From the NCBI GenBank assembly GCA_017480325.1, contig JAFVAY010000002.1, positions 1-64,000 on the forward strand: a stretch of 64,000 bases of DNA. The letters are read 5' to 3'. Below, in pieces: positions 16,448 to 25,578 of this stretch. Positions within the stretch are counted from its first letter, which is position 1. Each line of letters opens with the position of its first letter. Below the pieces are notes generated by a model. The model did not search any database. It was given only the letters and a program-made list of their open reading frames with translations, and was not told the DNA's origin. This DNA comes from Clostridiales bacterium. GTDB taxonomy: Bacteria > Bacillota > Clostridia > Saccharofermentanales > Saccharofermentanaceae. The position numbers and the translations under genes were made by a program.

Positions 16448-18328
16448 ATGAGCGACAGTAAATTCGACGCAAGACTTGATACAGTACCTTTAAGTCCCGG
16501 AGTATACCTGATGAAGGATGCTTCGGGAACTGTTATTTATGTGGGAAAAGCCAAGAAGCTCCGTAACCGCTTAAGATCCTACTTCGGAGGAGGCAAGATA
16601 ACCCATCCGAAGGTGGCGGCAATGGTAGCTCACGTCGCGGACTTCGAGTATGTGGTCGTGGGTTCAGAGGCAGAGGCTCTGCTTCTGGAGTCCAACCTGA
16701 TCAAGCGTTACATGCCCCAGTACAATATCCTCCTTCGTGACGATAAGGCGTACCCTTACGTCTGCATTACCCTTAACGAGGAGTATCCGCGCGTCTTTAA
16801 GGCTTTTCGCGTAGACGATAAGGCTCGAAAAGCAGGTGCCCGTTACTTCGGTCCCTATATGAACGGAGACCTTTATAACACCATGAAGGCTATAGAAGAG
16901 ATATTTCCTCTGAAGCGCTGCTGTAAGGTTTTCCCGAGAGATATAGGTAAGGAGAGACCCTGTCTTAACTATCACATAGGAAAGTGCATGGCTCCCTGCA
17001 GCGGCAGTGTATCTGCGGATGAGTACAGAAGAATGATATTTGATATAGTCGCATTCTTCGAAGGTTGCTATGACGGGATCAAGGAGAAGATATCGGAGGA
17101 TATGCTGAGAGCCTCGGAGGATATGGACTTCGAGAGAGCTGCAGTGCTGCGGGACAGACTCAATGCCCTTAACGGCTTAACCTCAGGACAGCACGTCTTC
17201 ATGGAGATAGAACGGGACGCGGATGCCATAGGTATTTATTCTCAGGCCGGAGAGACCTGCGTCAGGAAGCTGGAGCTTCGCTCGGGAAGGATTGTCGGAT
17301 CCTCCACATACTTTATGAAGGGCGATATGGCGACGAATACGGAGCTGGTGACGAGCTTTATAACTCAGTATTACTCCGTAAACGATACTATTCCTCCCAC
17401 GGTTGCAGTTCCGTCGCTTGATGAGGAGGGTGATGATACTCTTCTAGGTGAATATCTGAGTGAGACCTCGGGACATAAGGTGAGAGTTTATACGCCTGAG
17501 CGCGGAGAGATGAAAGAGCTTCTTAATATGGCTCAGCTTAATGCCCGGGAGATGATGGTAAGAAGGATACTTCGAGGCGGCGGGGCCGAAGCGGATCCTT
17601 CCGCCGGAATGAGGATATTAGAGAGGCTTCTTAAGCTTCCTTCCGGCAGTCTTCACAGGGCGGAGTCCTACGATATAAGTAATCTCGGTAATGACGACAT
17701 CTGCTCGGGCATGGTGGTCTTTAAGGACGGTCGCCCCGACAGGCAGTCCTACAGGCTATTTAAGATGAAGACGGTTCTGGAGCAGGATGACTTCGCATCT
17801 ATGAGAGAGACTCTGGCAAGACGCTTCTCTCACGATGAGAAGGACGGCTTCGAGTATCCTGACATTATCCTCGTTGACGGAGGTAAGGGGCAGCTGTCGG
17901 CTGTAGCCTCTGTGGTCCGCTCTCTCGATCTCGGGCGTGATATCCCTATGATAGGTATGGTGAAGAACAACAGGCACAGGACCGCAGGTGTGGTTATGGA
18001 GGACGGAACCGAGTACATGCTTGAGAAGGAAAATCCGTCGGATGATGACGTGGTGCTTCTGAGGTTTCTGTCTGCCGTGCAGAATGAGGTCCACCGCTAT
18101 GCCATAACCTACCAGCGTAAACTCGCGCAGAGGCGTAATATCAGATATAAGCTTGAGAATATTAAGGGCATCGGTCCCGCCAAGAGGAAGCTGCTTCTCA
18201 CGTCTCTCGGTTCTATAAAAGCGGTCGAGGCCGCTGATGAGGACACTCTGGCAGCCATCAGAGGCATAAGTCGGGAGGATGCCAAGAACATTTTTAAATA
18301 CTTTCATTCTGAAAAGGAGGATGTCTGA
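16448..18328 (+). CDS. uvrC: Excinuclease ABC subunit C
   Basis: A 626-aa nucleotide-excision repair nuclease that makes both incisions around a lesion bound by UvrAB. The GIY-YIG domain is at about 12-95 (SPGVYLMKDASGTVIYVGKA); a cysteine cluster at about 157-180 (CCKVF, PCLNYHIGKCMAPC); a UVR motif at about 210-240 (DFERAAVLRDRL); the RNase H-like nuclease at about 385-545 (SYDISNLGNDD, DIILVDGGKGQL); and tandem helix-hairpin-helix motifs at the C-terminus (LENIKGIGPAKRKLLL). Its stop overlaps the start of the next gene. Confidence 0.97.
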   Translation: MSDSKFDARLDTVPLSPGVYLMKDASGTVIYVGKAKKLRNRLRSYFGGGKITHPKVAAMVAHVADFEYVVVGSEAEALLLESNLIKRYMPQYNILLRDDKAYPYVCITLNEEYPRVFKAFRVDDKARKAGARYFGPYMNGDLYNTMKAIEEIFPLKRCCKVFPRDIGKERPCLNYHIGKCMAPCSGSVSADEYRRMIFDIVAFFEGCYDGIKEKISEDMLRASEDMDFERAAVLRDRLNALNGLTSGQHVFMEIERDADAIGIYSQAGETCVRKLELRSGRIVGSSTYFMKGDMATNTELVTSFITQYYSVNDTIPPTVAVPSLDEEGDDTLLGEYLSETSGHKVRVYTPERGEMKELLNMAQLNAREMMVRRILRGGGAEADPSAGMRILERLLKLPSGSLHRAESYDISNLGNDDICSGMVVFKDGRPDRQSYRLFKMKTVLEQDDFASMRETLARRFSHDEKDGFEYPDIILVDGGKGQLSAVASVVRSLDLGRDIPMIGMVKNNRHRTAGVVMEDGTEYMLEKENPSDDDVVLLRFLSAVQNEVHRYAITYQRKLAQRRNIRYKLENIKGIGPAKRKLLLTSLGSIKAVEAADEDTLAAIRGISREDAKNIFKYFHSEKEDV

Positions 18329-19041
18329 TGGCGATCTATGCGATGTCTGATCTTCATCTGGCGATAGATAATCCGGAGAAGACCATGGAAGCCTTCGGGG
18401 AAGCCTGGAAGGACTATATTAACAGGATCAGGGAGAACTCATCTGTAGTTGCGTCTGAGGATCTTTATCTGATGCCGGGGGATCTTTCCTGGGCTACTTA
18501 TCTTGAGAATGCTAATAAGGACTTCACCTTCATTAATGAGCTTCCCGGTAAAAAGCTTATAGTCCGAGGTAATCACGACTACTGGTGGGGCACCTCCAAG
18601 AAGATGCAAAAGCAGCTTGATGACGGAGGCTATGATACCATAACTATTCTCAGGAATAACGCTTACGTGTGGGAGGATGCGGTGATATCTGGCACCCGCG
18701 GCTGGAAAAGGGCAGATGACGAAGGGGTAAGCGAGGAGGACCTTAAGATCCACAGAAGAGAGCTTGAGAGGATCAGACTTTGTCTTAAGGCTATGGAAGA
18801 TGCAGACCCCGAGCATAAGCTTAAGCATATATTCATGACCCATTTTCCACCGCTGGGTAGAAACGGAGAAGCTACGGATTACTCAGAGCTTATTGAGGAC
18901 AGCGGGATCGTGGATATATGCCTATACGGTCATCTGCACGGCAGGGCACATTCTCAGATCGTTGAGGGAGATGTTCGGGGAATAAAATATTTTTGTGTGG
19001 CCGCGGATTACCTTAAATACAAGCCTTTGCGGGTTTTGTGA
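18328..19041 (+). CDS. Calcineurin-like metallophosphoesterase
   Basis: A 237-aa predicted phosphohydrolase with all five metal-binding blocks: SDLHL (about 7-11), GDLSWATYLENA, RGNHDYWWG, THFPPLGRN, and GHLHGRAH. The family is often annotated only as a predicted phosphohydrolase, and the substrate is unknown. AAAGGAGGATGTCTG lies before the ATG, which overlaps the uvrC stop by one base. Confidence 0.92.
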   Translation: MAIYAMSDLHLAIDNPEKTMEAFGEAWKDYINRIRENSSVVASEDLYLMPGDLSWATYLENANKDFTFINELPGKKLIVRGNHDYWWGTSKKMQKQLDDGGYDTITILRNNAYVWEDAVISGTRGWKRADDEGVSEEDLKIHRRELERIRLCLKAMEDADPEHKLKHIFMTHFPPLGRNGEATDYSELIEDSGIVDICLYGHLHGRAHSQIVEGDVRGIKYFCVAADYLKYKPLRVL

Positions 19042-19052
19042 ACAGATTTTTA

Positions 19053-19081
19053 TTGCCATATCAGCATATATAATATATAAT
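19053..19081 (+). promoter_or_regulatory. Promoter for yicC-remA-gmk-rpoZ
   Basis: -35 TTGCCA (19053-19058), a 17-nt spacer, consensus -10 TATAAT (19076-19081). The expected start is near 19088, so the hairpin at 19098-19135 would lie in the 5' leader. Confidence 0.75.
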
Positions 19082-19097
19082 AAACAGACGGGAGAAC

Positions 19098-19139
19098 GAG
19101 CCTGTTTGCCGGTAGCATAGCTTCGGTGCAGGCTCTTTT
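19098..19139 (+). terminator. Terminator-like hairpin in the yicC leader
   Basis: GAGCCTG (19098-19104) pairs with CAGGCTC (19129-19135), with a possible inner CCG/CGG helix, and TTTT follows. It may end the uvrC-phosphoesterase transcript, act as an attenuator of the promoter just upstream, or both. Confidence 0.65.
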
Positions 19140-19166
19140 CATCTTTATGAATCTTGGGAGGAACCT

Positions 19167-20054
19167 ATGGCACACAGTATGACAGGCTTCGGCCGCAGCG
19201 AGAAGGTCTTCGACACACGTCGTTATTCAGTTGAGATCAAGTCAGTTAACAGCCGTTTCTGCGATATAAGCATTAGGATGCCTAAGCTTTTCAATTTTGC
19301 AGATTCACGTATCAGAAAGCTCATATCTGAGACTCTGGTCAGAGGTAAGGTTGATGTCTACATCAATTTCGAGGATATTTCCGAAGGTTCCACAGAGGTT
19401 ATAGTTAATGCGGGTCTTGTTAAGGCCTATTCGGATGCGATCACCAATATCGCCTCTATTACAGGCAGGCCCGATGATGTTAACTCATCAAGACTTGCTG
19501 TTTTCCCCGATGTTCTTACCACAAGACAGAAAGAGATCGATGAGGACAAGATCTATGCCGAGCTCGAGCAGGTTGCCAAGGAAGCTCTGGACGGTATGCA
19601 GGAGATGAGATATGCGGAGGGCTCCCACCTCGTATCCGATATTATCGATAAGATCAATTCTCTCGAGAAGATCAAGGGTGAGATCGAGGATCGTGCTCCG
19701 AAGGTTATTGATGAGTATAAGGCCAGACTCGAGGACAGGATCGAGGAGCTTCTTGCCGATAACAACAAGGCCTTCTATGATGAGGCTAGAATTACCGCTG
19801 AGGTTGCCGTCTTCGCCGATAAGTGTGCCGTAGACGAGGAACTTAAGAGACTAACTAGCCATTTCGCCCAGGGCAAGAGAATCCTTGCGGTAGATGACTC
19901 CGTAGGAAAGAAGATGGACTTCCTTATCCAGGAGATCAACCGTGAGACAAATACACTCGGATCCAAGGCAAATGACCTTGAGATCACCAACCGCATCCTT
20001 CTTATGAAGAATATCGTGGAGGAGATGAGAGAGCAGATCCAGAATCTGGTCTGA
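19167..20054 (+). CDS. yicC: YicC/YloC family endoribonuclease
   Basis: A 295-aa protein of the YicC/YloC family. The N-terminal signature is MAHSMTGFGRSE, with VEIKSVNSRFCDISIRMP following. The C-terminal DUF1732 part has GKKMDFLIQEINRETNTLGSK and ends in a helix. Family members act as RNA endonucleases in RNA decay. It is the first gene of the conserved Firmicutes order yicC-remA-gmk-rpoZ. GGGAGG precedes the ATG. Confidence 0.95.
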   Translation: MAHSMTGFGRSEKVFDTRRYSVEIKSVNSRFCDISIRMPKLFNFADSRIRKLISETLVRGKVDVYINFEDISEGSTEVIVNAGLVKAYSDAITNIASITGRPDDVNSSRLAVFPDVLTTRQKEIDEDKIYAELEQVAKEALDGMQEMRYAEGSHLVSDIIDKINSLEKIKGEIEDRAPKVIDEYKARLEDRIEELLADNNKAFYDEARITAEVAVFADKCAVDEELKRLTSHFAQGKRILAVDDSVGKKMDFLIQEINRETNTLGSKANDLEITNRILLMKNIVEEMREQIQNLV

Positions 20055-20069
20055 GTCTGAAGGGCGATT

Positions 20070-20303
20070 ATGAGGTTTGCGGATATCGGCGGAGGTAATA
20101 TAGCGGCTGCATCAAGAGTGCTGTGCGTGGCATCGGCCGATTCTGCTCCGATAAGACGAATGATGCAGGAGGCCCGCGACAGGGCGATGCTGGTGGATTG
20201 CTGTGCCGGCAAGAAGTGCAGAAGCGTTCTTATCATGGATAGTGATCATATTGTGGCGAGCGCCCTCGAGGTTGCAGTCGTCAGGAAGAGTTTGGAGGAA
20301 TGA
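20070..20303 (+). CDS. remA: RemA/DUF370 family regulator
   Basis: A 77-aa protein matching RemA: IGGGNIAAASRVLCVAS, SAPIRRMMQEARDR, and VLIMDSDHIVASAL. RemA in Bacillus is a DNA-binding activator of matrix and osmoprotection genes that forms octameric rings. The location between yicC and gmk is conserved. Two extra cysteines (VDCCAGKKC) replace the usual DATYGR segment. Confidence 0.9.
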   Translation: MRFADIGGGNIAAASRVLCVASADSAPIRRMMQEARDRAMLVDCCAGKKCRSVLIMDSDHIVASALEVAVVRKSLEE

Positions 20304-20305
20304 GC

Positions 20306-20902
20306 ATGAGTAAAGGCCTATTGATATCGGTATCCGGCCCCTCCGGAGCAGGCAAGGATACTGTTCTTGCCAAGGTCAAGGAGAAGAATCCCGGATTCGG
20401 TACATCTGTCTCCGTCACTACCAGAGCTCCCAGAGAGAATGAGGTCGAGGGGCAGGACTATTTCTTCAGATCGAAGGAAGAGTTCATGAAGATGTTCAAA
20501 GAGGGCGAGATCTTAGAATATGACGAGTTCGTAGGGAACCTTTACGGTACCCCCACTATTCCTCTTCAGGAGATGAGTGAGGCGGGTACGGATGTATTGC
20601 TGGATCTTACTATCGCAGGAAGCATGGCACTTAAGGAGAACTTCGAGCAGTCCGTTACGATCTTCCTTCTGCCGCCTTCCTTCCAGGAGCTGGAGAACAG
20701 ACTTCGCGGCAGAGGCTCTGAATCCGAGGAGAATGTGGAAGCCAGACTTCAGATGGCAAGACAAGAGGTCAGCAGTGCTCCCGGCTTCGATTATGTGGTG
20801 GTTAATGACGATGTAGAGGAGGCTTCCGCCAAGATACAGGCTATAATCACTGCAGAGAAGTGCAGATATATAAGAAATACAGATATCGAGAAAGATATGT
20901 AA
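20306..20902 (+). CDS. gmk: Guanylate kinase
   Basis: A 198-aa kinase converting GMP to GDP. P-loop SGPSGAGKDTVL, with the GMP-binding SVSVTTRAPRENEVEGQDYFF. TTTGGAGGAATGAGCATG offers two in-frame ATGs: the first (20300) is 1 nt from GGAGG and overlaps the remA stop; the second (20306) has a 7-nt spacing and is preferred. The usual Thr of GKST is Asp here (GKDT), as seen in other clostridial enzymes. Confidence 0.95.
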   Translation: MSKGLLISVSGPSGAGKDTVLAKVKEKNPGFGTSVSVTTRAPRENEVEGQDYFFRSKEEFMKMFKEGEILEYDEFVGNLYGTPTIPLQEMSEAGTDVLLDLTIAGSMALKENFEQSVTIFLLPPSFQELENRLRGRGSESEENVEARLQMARQEVSSAPGFDYVVVNDDVEEASAKIQAIITAEKCRYIRNTDIEKDM

Positions 20903-20929
20903 TAAGAAATGGAAAGAGGTATTTAAGAA

Positions 20930-21343
20930 ATGTTGACAGATCCTTCACTTGAGCAGTTACTTCCTAAGGCCAGCTGTGCTTATGAGCTGGCAGTGCTGGT
21001 AAGTAAGAGAGCGAGCCAGCTGGTAGAGGGGGCTCAGCCCATGATCCCCGATCAGGCTGATAACGCGGTTTCCCTTGCCTGCAAGGAGATCCTTGACGAG
21101 AAGGTAATAGGCATTAAGGGCAATCTTCCCAAGGATTCCTATAAGGTTCCTCTCACAAGAGAAGCAAGGCTTATGATCGAGGCCGAGAAGAAGGCTAAGG
21201 AGCAGAAGGAGCAGTTCAGAAGAGATGCTCAGGCTGCAGACATGATCTATGCCGAAGAGGTACAGGCAGCTGCAGCGGCAGCCGCTGAGGCCGCAGCCTC
21301 ATCCGAGGAAGCAGAAGAAGCAACAGCGGTTGTGGAAGAGTAA
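20930..21343 (+). CDS. rpoZ: RNA polymerase omega subunit with Ala-rich tail
   Basis: A 137-aa protein. The core (about 1-85) matches omega: LLPKASCAYELAVLVSKRASQL, then NAVSLACKEILDEKV. Residues about 108-137 form an Ala/Glu-rich, low-complexity extension not needed in typical omega subunits of 65-90 aa. The position after gmk fits the family. Confidence 0.88.
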   Translation: MLTDPSLEQLLPKASCAYELAVLVSKRASQLVEGAQPMIPDQADNAVSLACKEILDEKVIGIKGNLPKDSYKVPLTREARLMIEAEKKAKEQKEQFRRDAQAADMIYAEEVQAAAAAAAEAAASSEEAEEATAVVEE

Positions 21344-21355
21344 GGAGAGCGCCAG

Positions 21356-22771
21356 ATGTCTAATTCAGAGAAGATGGACAAGATCGTATCTCTTGCTAAG
21401 ACCAGAGGCTTCGTATATCCGGGCTCCGATATCTATGGCGGCCTTGCCAATTCGTGGGATTACGGTCCGTTAGGTGTACAGCTTAAGAATAATGTTAAGG
21501 CGGCCTGGTGGAAGAAGTTCGTTCAGGAGAGCCCTTATAACGTAGGACTTGATGCGGCTATCATTATGAATCCCAGGACCTGGGAGGCTTCAGGTCATGT
21601 GGGAGGCTTCTCGGATCCTCTTATTGACTGTAAGCAGTGTAAGGCAAGACAGAGAGCCGATAACCTCGTTGAGGATTGGAACAAGGAAAATAACGTTACC
21701 GATGTTTCCGTAGAGGGTATGTCTCCCGAGGATCTCGTTGCATATATTAAGGAGAAGAATATTCCCTGCCCGGTATGTGGCGGACATAACTTCACCGACA
21801 TAAGAAAGTTTAACCTTATGTTCAAGACCTTCATCGGTGTTACCGAGGATTCCAGCAGCGAGGTCTACTTAAGACCCGAGACTGCACAGGGCATATTCGT
21901 TAACTTCAATAATGTTCAGAGATCTTCAAGAAAGAAGATTCCCTTCGGAATCTGCCAGATCGGTAAGTCCTTCCGTAACGAGATCACTCCCGGTAACTTT
22001 ATCTTCCGTACCCGTGAGTTCGAGCAGATGGAGCTTGAGTTCTTCTGCGAGCCCGGAACCGACCTCGAGTGGTTTGATTACTGGAAGAGCTTCTGTAAGA
22101 ACTGGCTTACGTCTCTCGGTATCAAGGAGGAGGAGCTTCGTACAAGGGATCACTCCAAGGAAGAACTCGCGTTCTATTCTAGAGCGACAACGGACTTCGA
22201 GTTCGCATTCCCCTTTACGGATTGGGGCGAGCTCTGGGGTATCGCTGACCGTACCGACTACGATCTTAAGCAGCACATGGAATTCTCTAAGCAGGATCTC
22301 CGTTACTTCGATCCAAATAAGAATGAGAAGTATATTCCTTATGTTATCGAGCCTTCCCTCGGCGCAGACCGTGTAACCTTGGCGTTCCTGTGTTCTGCCT
22401 TCGAGGAGCAGGAGCTTGAGGGCGGAGATGTAAGAAACGTCATGCATTTCCATCCGTTCCTCGCTCCCATTAAGATCGGCGTTCTTCCTCTGTCTGCGAA
22501 GCTTTCCGATAAGGTGATGCCTCTCTACGAGCAACTGTCAAAGAAGTATATGTGCGAATTCGATGACCGTCAGGGCATCGGCAAGCGTTACAGAAGACAG
22601 GATGAGATCGGAACTCCTTACTGCGTGGTTTACGATTTTGATTCCGAAGAAGATAACTGTGTTACCATAAGAGAGAGAGATTCAATGAAGAACATTGAAT
22701 ACGAGCCCGGTAACATCAGATTCCCCATTGCTGAGGTGGAGAAGTTCTTTGAGGGCAAGTTCGATTTTTGA
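21356..22771 (+). CDS. glyS: Glycyl-tRNA synthetase (class II, dimeric type)
   Basis: A 471-aa class II synthetase of the single-chain alpha2 type. It starts with [21 protein letters not shown] and has WDYGPLG, motif 2 [21 protein letters not shown], and motif 3 in [13 protein letters not shown]. The C-terminal anticodon-binding domain has the usual [28 protein letters not shown] precedes the ATG. There is no T-box upstream; the gap from rpoZ is 12 nt. Confidence 0.96.
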   Translation: MSNSEKMDKIVSLAKTRGFVYPGSDIYGGLANSWDYGPLGVQLKNNVKAAWWKKFVQESPYNVGLDAAIIMNPRTWEASGHVGGFSDPLIDCKQCKARQRADNLVEDWNKENNVTDVSVEGMSPEDLVAYIKEKNIPCPVCGGHNFTDIRKFNLMFKTFIGVTEDSSSEVYLRPETAQGIFVNFNNVQRSSRKKIPFGICQIGKSFRNEITPGNFIFRTREFEQMELEFFCEPGTDLEWFDYWKSFCKNWLTSLGIKEEELRTRDHSKEELAFYSRATTDFEFAFPFTDWGELWGIADRTDYDLKQHMEFSKQDLRYFDPNKNEKYIPYVIEPSLGADRVTLAFLCSAFEEQELEGGDVRNVMHFHPFLAPIKIGVLPLSAKLSDKVMPLYEQLSKKYMCEFDDRQGIGKRYRRQDEIGTPYCVVYDFDSEEDNCVTIRERDSMKNIEYEPGNIRFPIAEVEKFFEGKFDF

Positions 22772-22832
22772 TTTCAATAAGCTTATAGCTTGGAAATAAA
22801 CAACAACATATTTAGAAAGGCGGGCATATTAA

Positions 22833-25466
22833 ATGGCTAAGAAGTACATTTATCTGTTTTCCGAGGGCAACGGAAACATGCGCGAACTGCTTGGAGGCAA
22901 GGGTGCAAACCTTGCCGAGATGACGAACCTGGGACTTCCTGTTCCTCAGGGCTTCACGATCTCCACTGAGGCTTGTACTCAGTATTATGAGGATGGTCGT
23001 CAGATCAATCCCGAGATCCAGGCAGAGATCATGGAGTATATAACAAAGCTTGAGGAGATTACCGGTAAGAAGTTCGGTGATCTTGAGAATCCTCTTCTCG
23101 TATCAGTAAGATCGGGAGCTAGAGCTTCAATGCCCGGCATGATGGATACAATTCTTAACCTCGGTCTTAATGAAGAGGTCGTAGGAGTTATCGCCAAGAA
23201 GTCCGGCAACCCCAGATGGGCTTGGGACTGCTACAGAAGATTTATTCAGATGTATTCCGACGTGGTTATGGAAGTCGGTAAGAAGTATTTCGAGGAGCTT
23301 ATCGATAAGATGAAGGCTTCCCGTAAGGTTACACAGGATGTTGACCTCACTGCAGGAGACCTTCAGGAGCTCGCTAACCAGTTCAAGGCCGAGTACAAGG
23401 CTAAGATCGGCGAGGACTTCCCGGATGATCCTAAGGTTCAGCTCATGGGTGCCATTAAGGCCGTATTCCGTTCCTGGGACAATCCACGTGCCAATGTCTA
23501 CAGAAGAGACAACGATATTCCTTATTCCTGGGGTACGGCTGTTAATGTTCAGTCCATGGCCTTCGGTAACATGGGTGACGACTGCGGTACCGGTGTTGCT
23601 TTCACAAGAGATCCCGCTACGGGTAACAAGGGTCTCTTCGGTGAGTTCCTTACGAACGCTCAGGGAGAGGACGTTGTTGCCGGCGTAAGAACTCCTATGC
23701 ACATCTCCGAGATGGAGCAGAAGTTCCCCGGTGCATTTAAGCAGTTCACGGATGTTTGCTCTATCCTAGAGAATCACTACAGAGATATGCAGGATATGGA
23801 GTTCACTGTCGAGGCAGGCAAGCTTTATATGCTTCAGACGAGAAACGGTAAGAGAACCGCTCAGGCTGCGATGAAGATCGCATGCGACCTGGTTGATGAG
23901 GGAATGAGAACTCCTGAAGAGGCAGTTGCCATGATCGATCCCCGTAACCTCGATACACTTCTTCACCCTCAGTTCGATCCCGCTGCCCTGAAGGCTGCAG
24001 AGGCTATCGGACAGGGCCTCGGCGCTTCTCCGGGAGCTGCCTGCGGTAAGATCGTATTCACTGCTGAGGATGCAGTGGAGTGGCACTCCAGAGGTGAGAA
24101 GGTCATTCTTGTAAGACTTGAGACATCTCCTGAGGACATCACGGGTATGAAGTCCGCCGAGGGAATCCTTACAGTTCGTGGTGGTATGACATCCCACGCT
24201 GCGGTTGTTGCAAGAGGAATGGGTGAGTGCTGTGTATCCGGCTGCGGCGAGATCGCTATGGATGAGGAGCACAAGAGATTTACTCTTGCCGGCAAGGAGT
24301 TCCACGAGGGCGATATCATCTCCCTTGACGGTTCTACAGGTAAGATCTACGACGGCGCTATCGCTCAGGTAGATGCAGATCCCAATAACGGTTACTTCGG
24401 TCGTATCATGGCTTGGGCAGATGAGTTCAAGAGAATGGGTGTTCGTACCAATGCGGATACACCTGCTGATGCTAAGAAGGCCAGAGAACTCGGCGCCGAA
24501 GGTATCGGACTTTGCCGTACTGAGCACATGTTCTTCGGCGAGGGCAGAATTGATGCTTTCCGTGAGATGATCTGCTCCGAGACAGTTGAGGAGCGTGAAG
24601 AGGCTCTCGATGTTATCCTTCCTATGCAGCAGAGCGACTTCGAGGCTCTCTACGAGGCTCTCGAGGGATATCCTGTAACTATTCGTTTCCTGGATCCGCC
24701 GCTTCATGAGTTCGTTCCTACAACAGAGATCGAGATCGAGAAGCTTGCGAACAAGAAGCACAAGACTGTTGCCGAGATCAGAAACATCATATCTTCTCTT
24801 CATGAGTTCAACCCCATGATGGGTCACAGAGGCGTTCGTCTGGCTGTTACATATCCCGAGATCGCCAAGATGCAGACAAGAGCTGTCATCCGTGCAGCTA
24901 TCAACGTAAAGGCTAAGCATCCTGATTGGAATATCGAGCCTGAGATCATGATACCTCTTATCGGCGATAACAAGGAGCTTAAGTACGTCAAGGATATCGT
25001 TGTTGCCACAGCTGATGAGGAGATCAAGAATGCCGGCTCAGACCTTAAGTATGAGGTTGGTACAATGATCGAGATCCCTCGTGCCGCTCTTACGGCTGAC
25101 GAGATCGCTCCTGAGGCAGACTTCTTCTGCTTTGGAACGAACGACCTGACACAGATGACCTTCGGCTTCTCACGTGATGACGCAGGTAAGTTCTTACAGG
25201 CATACTATGAGCGTAAGATCTTCGAGGCGGATCCGTTCGCAAGACTTGATAGAAACGGTGTCGGCAAGCTCATGAAGATGGCTATCGACTTGGGTAAGGA
25301 TAAGAATCCCAATCTCCATGTCGGTATATGCGGAGAGCACGGCGGCGATCCTATGTCAGTCGAGTTCTGTGATGAGATAGGTCTTGATTATGTATCCTGC
25401 TCACCTTTCAGAGTACCTATCGCGAGACTTGCAGCAGCACAGGCAGCAATAGCTCACAAGGCATAA
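22833..25466 (+). CDS. ppdK: Pyruvate, phosphate dikinase
   Basis: An 877-aa enzyme interconverting pyruvate, ATP and Pi with PEP, AMP and PPi, a common PPi-saving glycolytic or gluconeogenic step in anaerobes. It has an N-terminal ATP-grasp region (LGGKGANLAEMTNLGLPVPQG, SVRSGARASMPGMMDTILNLG), the swivelling phosphohistidine domain with His455 in GGMTSHAAVVARG, and a C-terminal PEP/pyruvate barrel (GLCRTEHMFF, FFCFGTNDLTQ, HVGICGEHGGDP). Length is typical. A strong terminator follows. Confidence 0.97.
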   Translation: MAKKYIYLFSEGNGNMRELLGGKGANLAEMTNLGLPVPQGFTISTEACTQYYEDGRQINPEIQAEIMEYITKLEEITGKKFGDLENPLLVSVRSGARASMPGMMDTILNLGLNEEVVGVIAKKSGNPRWAWDCYRRFIQMYSDVVMEVGKKYFEELIDKMKASRKVTQDVDLTAGDLQELANQFKAEYKAKIGEDFPDDPKVQLMGAIKAVFRSWDNPRANVYRRDNDIPYSWGTAVNVQSMAFGNMGDDCGTGVAFTRDPATGNKGLFGEFLTNAQGEDVVAGVRTPMHISEMEQKFPGAFKQFTDVCSILENHYRDMQDMEFTVEAGKLYMLQTRNGKRTAQAAMKIACDLVDEGMRTPEEAVAMIDPRNLDTLLHPQFDPAALKAAEAIGQGLGASPGAACGKIVFTAEDAVEWHSRGEKVILVRLETSPEDITGMKSAEGILTVRGGMTSHAAVVARGMGECCVSGCGEIAMDEEHKRFTLAGKEFHEGDIISLDGSTGKIYDGAIAQVDADPNNGYFGRIMAWADEFKRMGVRTNADTPADAKKARELGAEGIGLCRTEHMFFGEGRIDAFREMICSETVEEREEALDVILPMQQSDFEALYEALEGYPVTIRFLDPPLHEFVPTTEIEIEKLANKKHKTVAEIRNIISSLHEFNPMMGHRGVRLAVTYPEIAKMQTRAVIRAAINVKAKHPDWNIEPEIMIPLIGDNKELKYVKDIVVATADEEIKNAGSDLKYEVGTMIEIPRAALTADEIAPEADFFCFGTNDLTQMTFGFSRDDAGKFLQAYYERKIFEADPFARLDRNGVGKLMKMAIDLGKDKNPNLHVGICGEHGGDPMSVEFCDEIGLDYVSCSPFRVPIARLAAAQAAIAHKA

Positions 25467-25486
25467 GATAAAACAATTTGTTAAAG

Positions 25487-25517
25487 GACTGCTCGGAGTT
25501 ATCCGGGCGGTCTTTTT
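25487..25517 (+). terminator. Intrinsic terminator after ppdK
   Basis: GACTGCTCGGA (25487-25497) pairs along its full 11 bp, with G-T pairs, with TCCGGGCGGTC (25502-25512); TTTTT follows. Confidence 0.9.
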
Positions 25518-25578
25518 GTATGGTAGTATTCTAATATCTTACATTGATAAAAGATCCGTTCCGGTAAGAGGTGCCCTT

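Noticed and set aside
21344..21355. T-box leaders for glyS and trpS
   Set aside because: The gaps upstream (12 nt and 9 nt) are too short and no T-box sequence is present.
23766..24920. Long minus-strand open frame inside ppdK
   Set aside because: It is antisense to strongly biased ppdK codons, has no ribosome-binding site and no recognisable protein features.
25516..25578. Longer N-terminus for the hybrid histidine kinase
   Set aside because: It would start in the T-run of the ppdK terminator without a ribosome-binding site.
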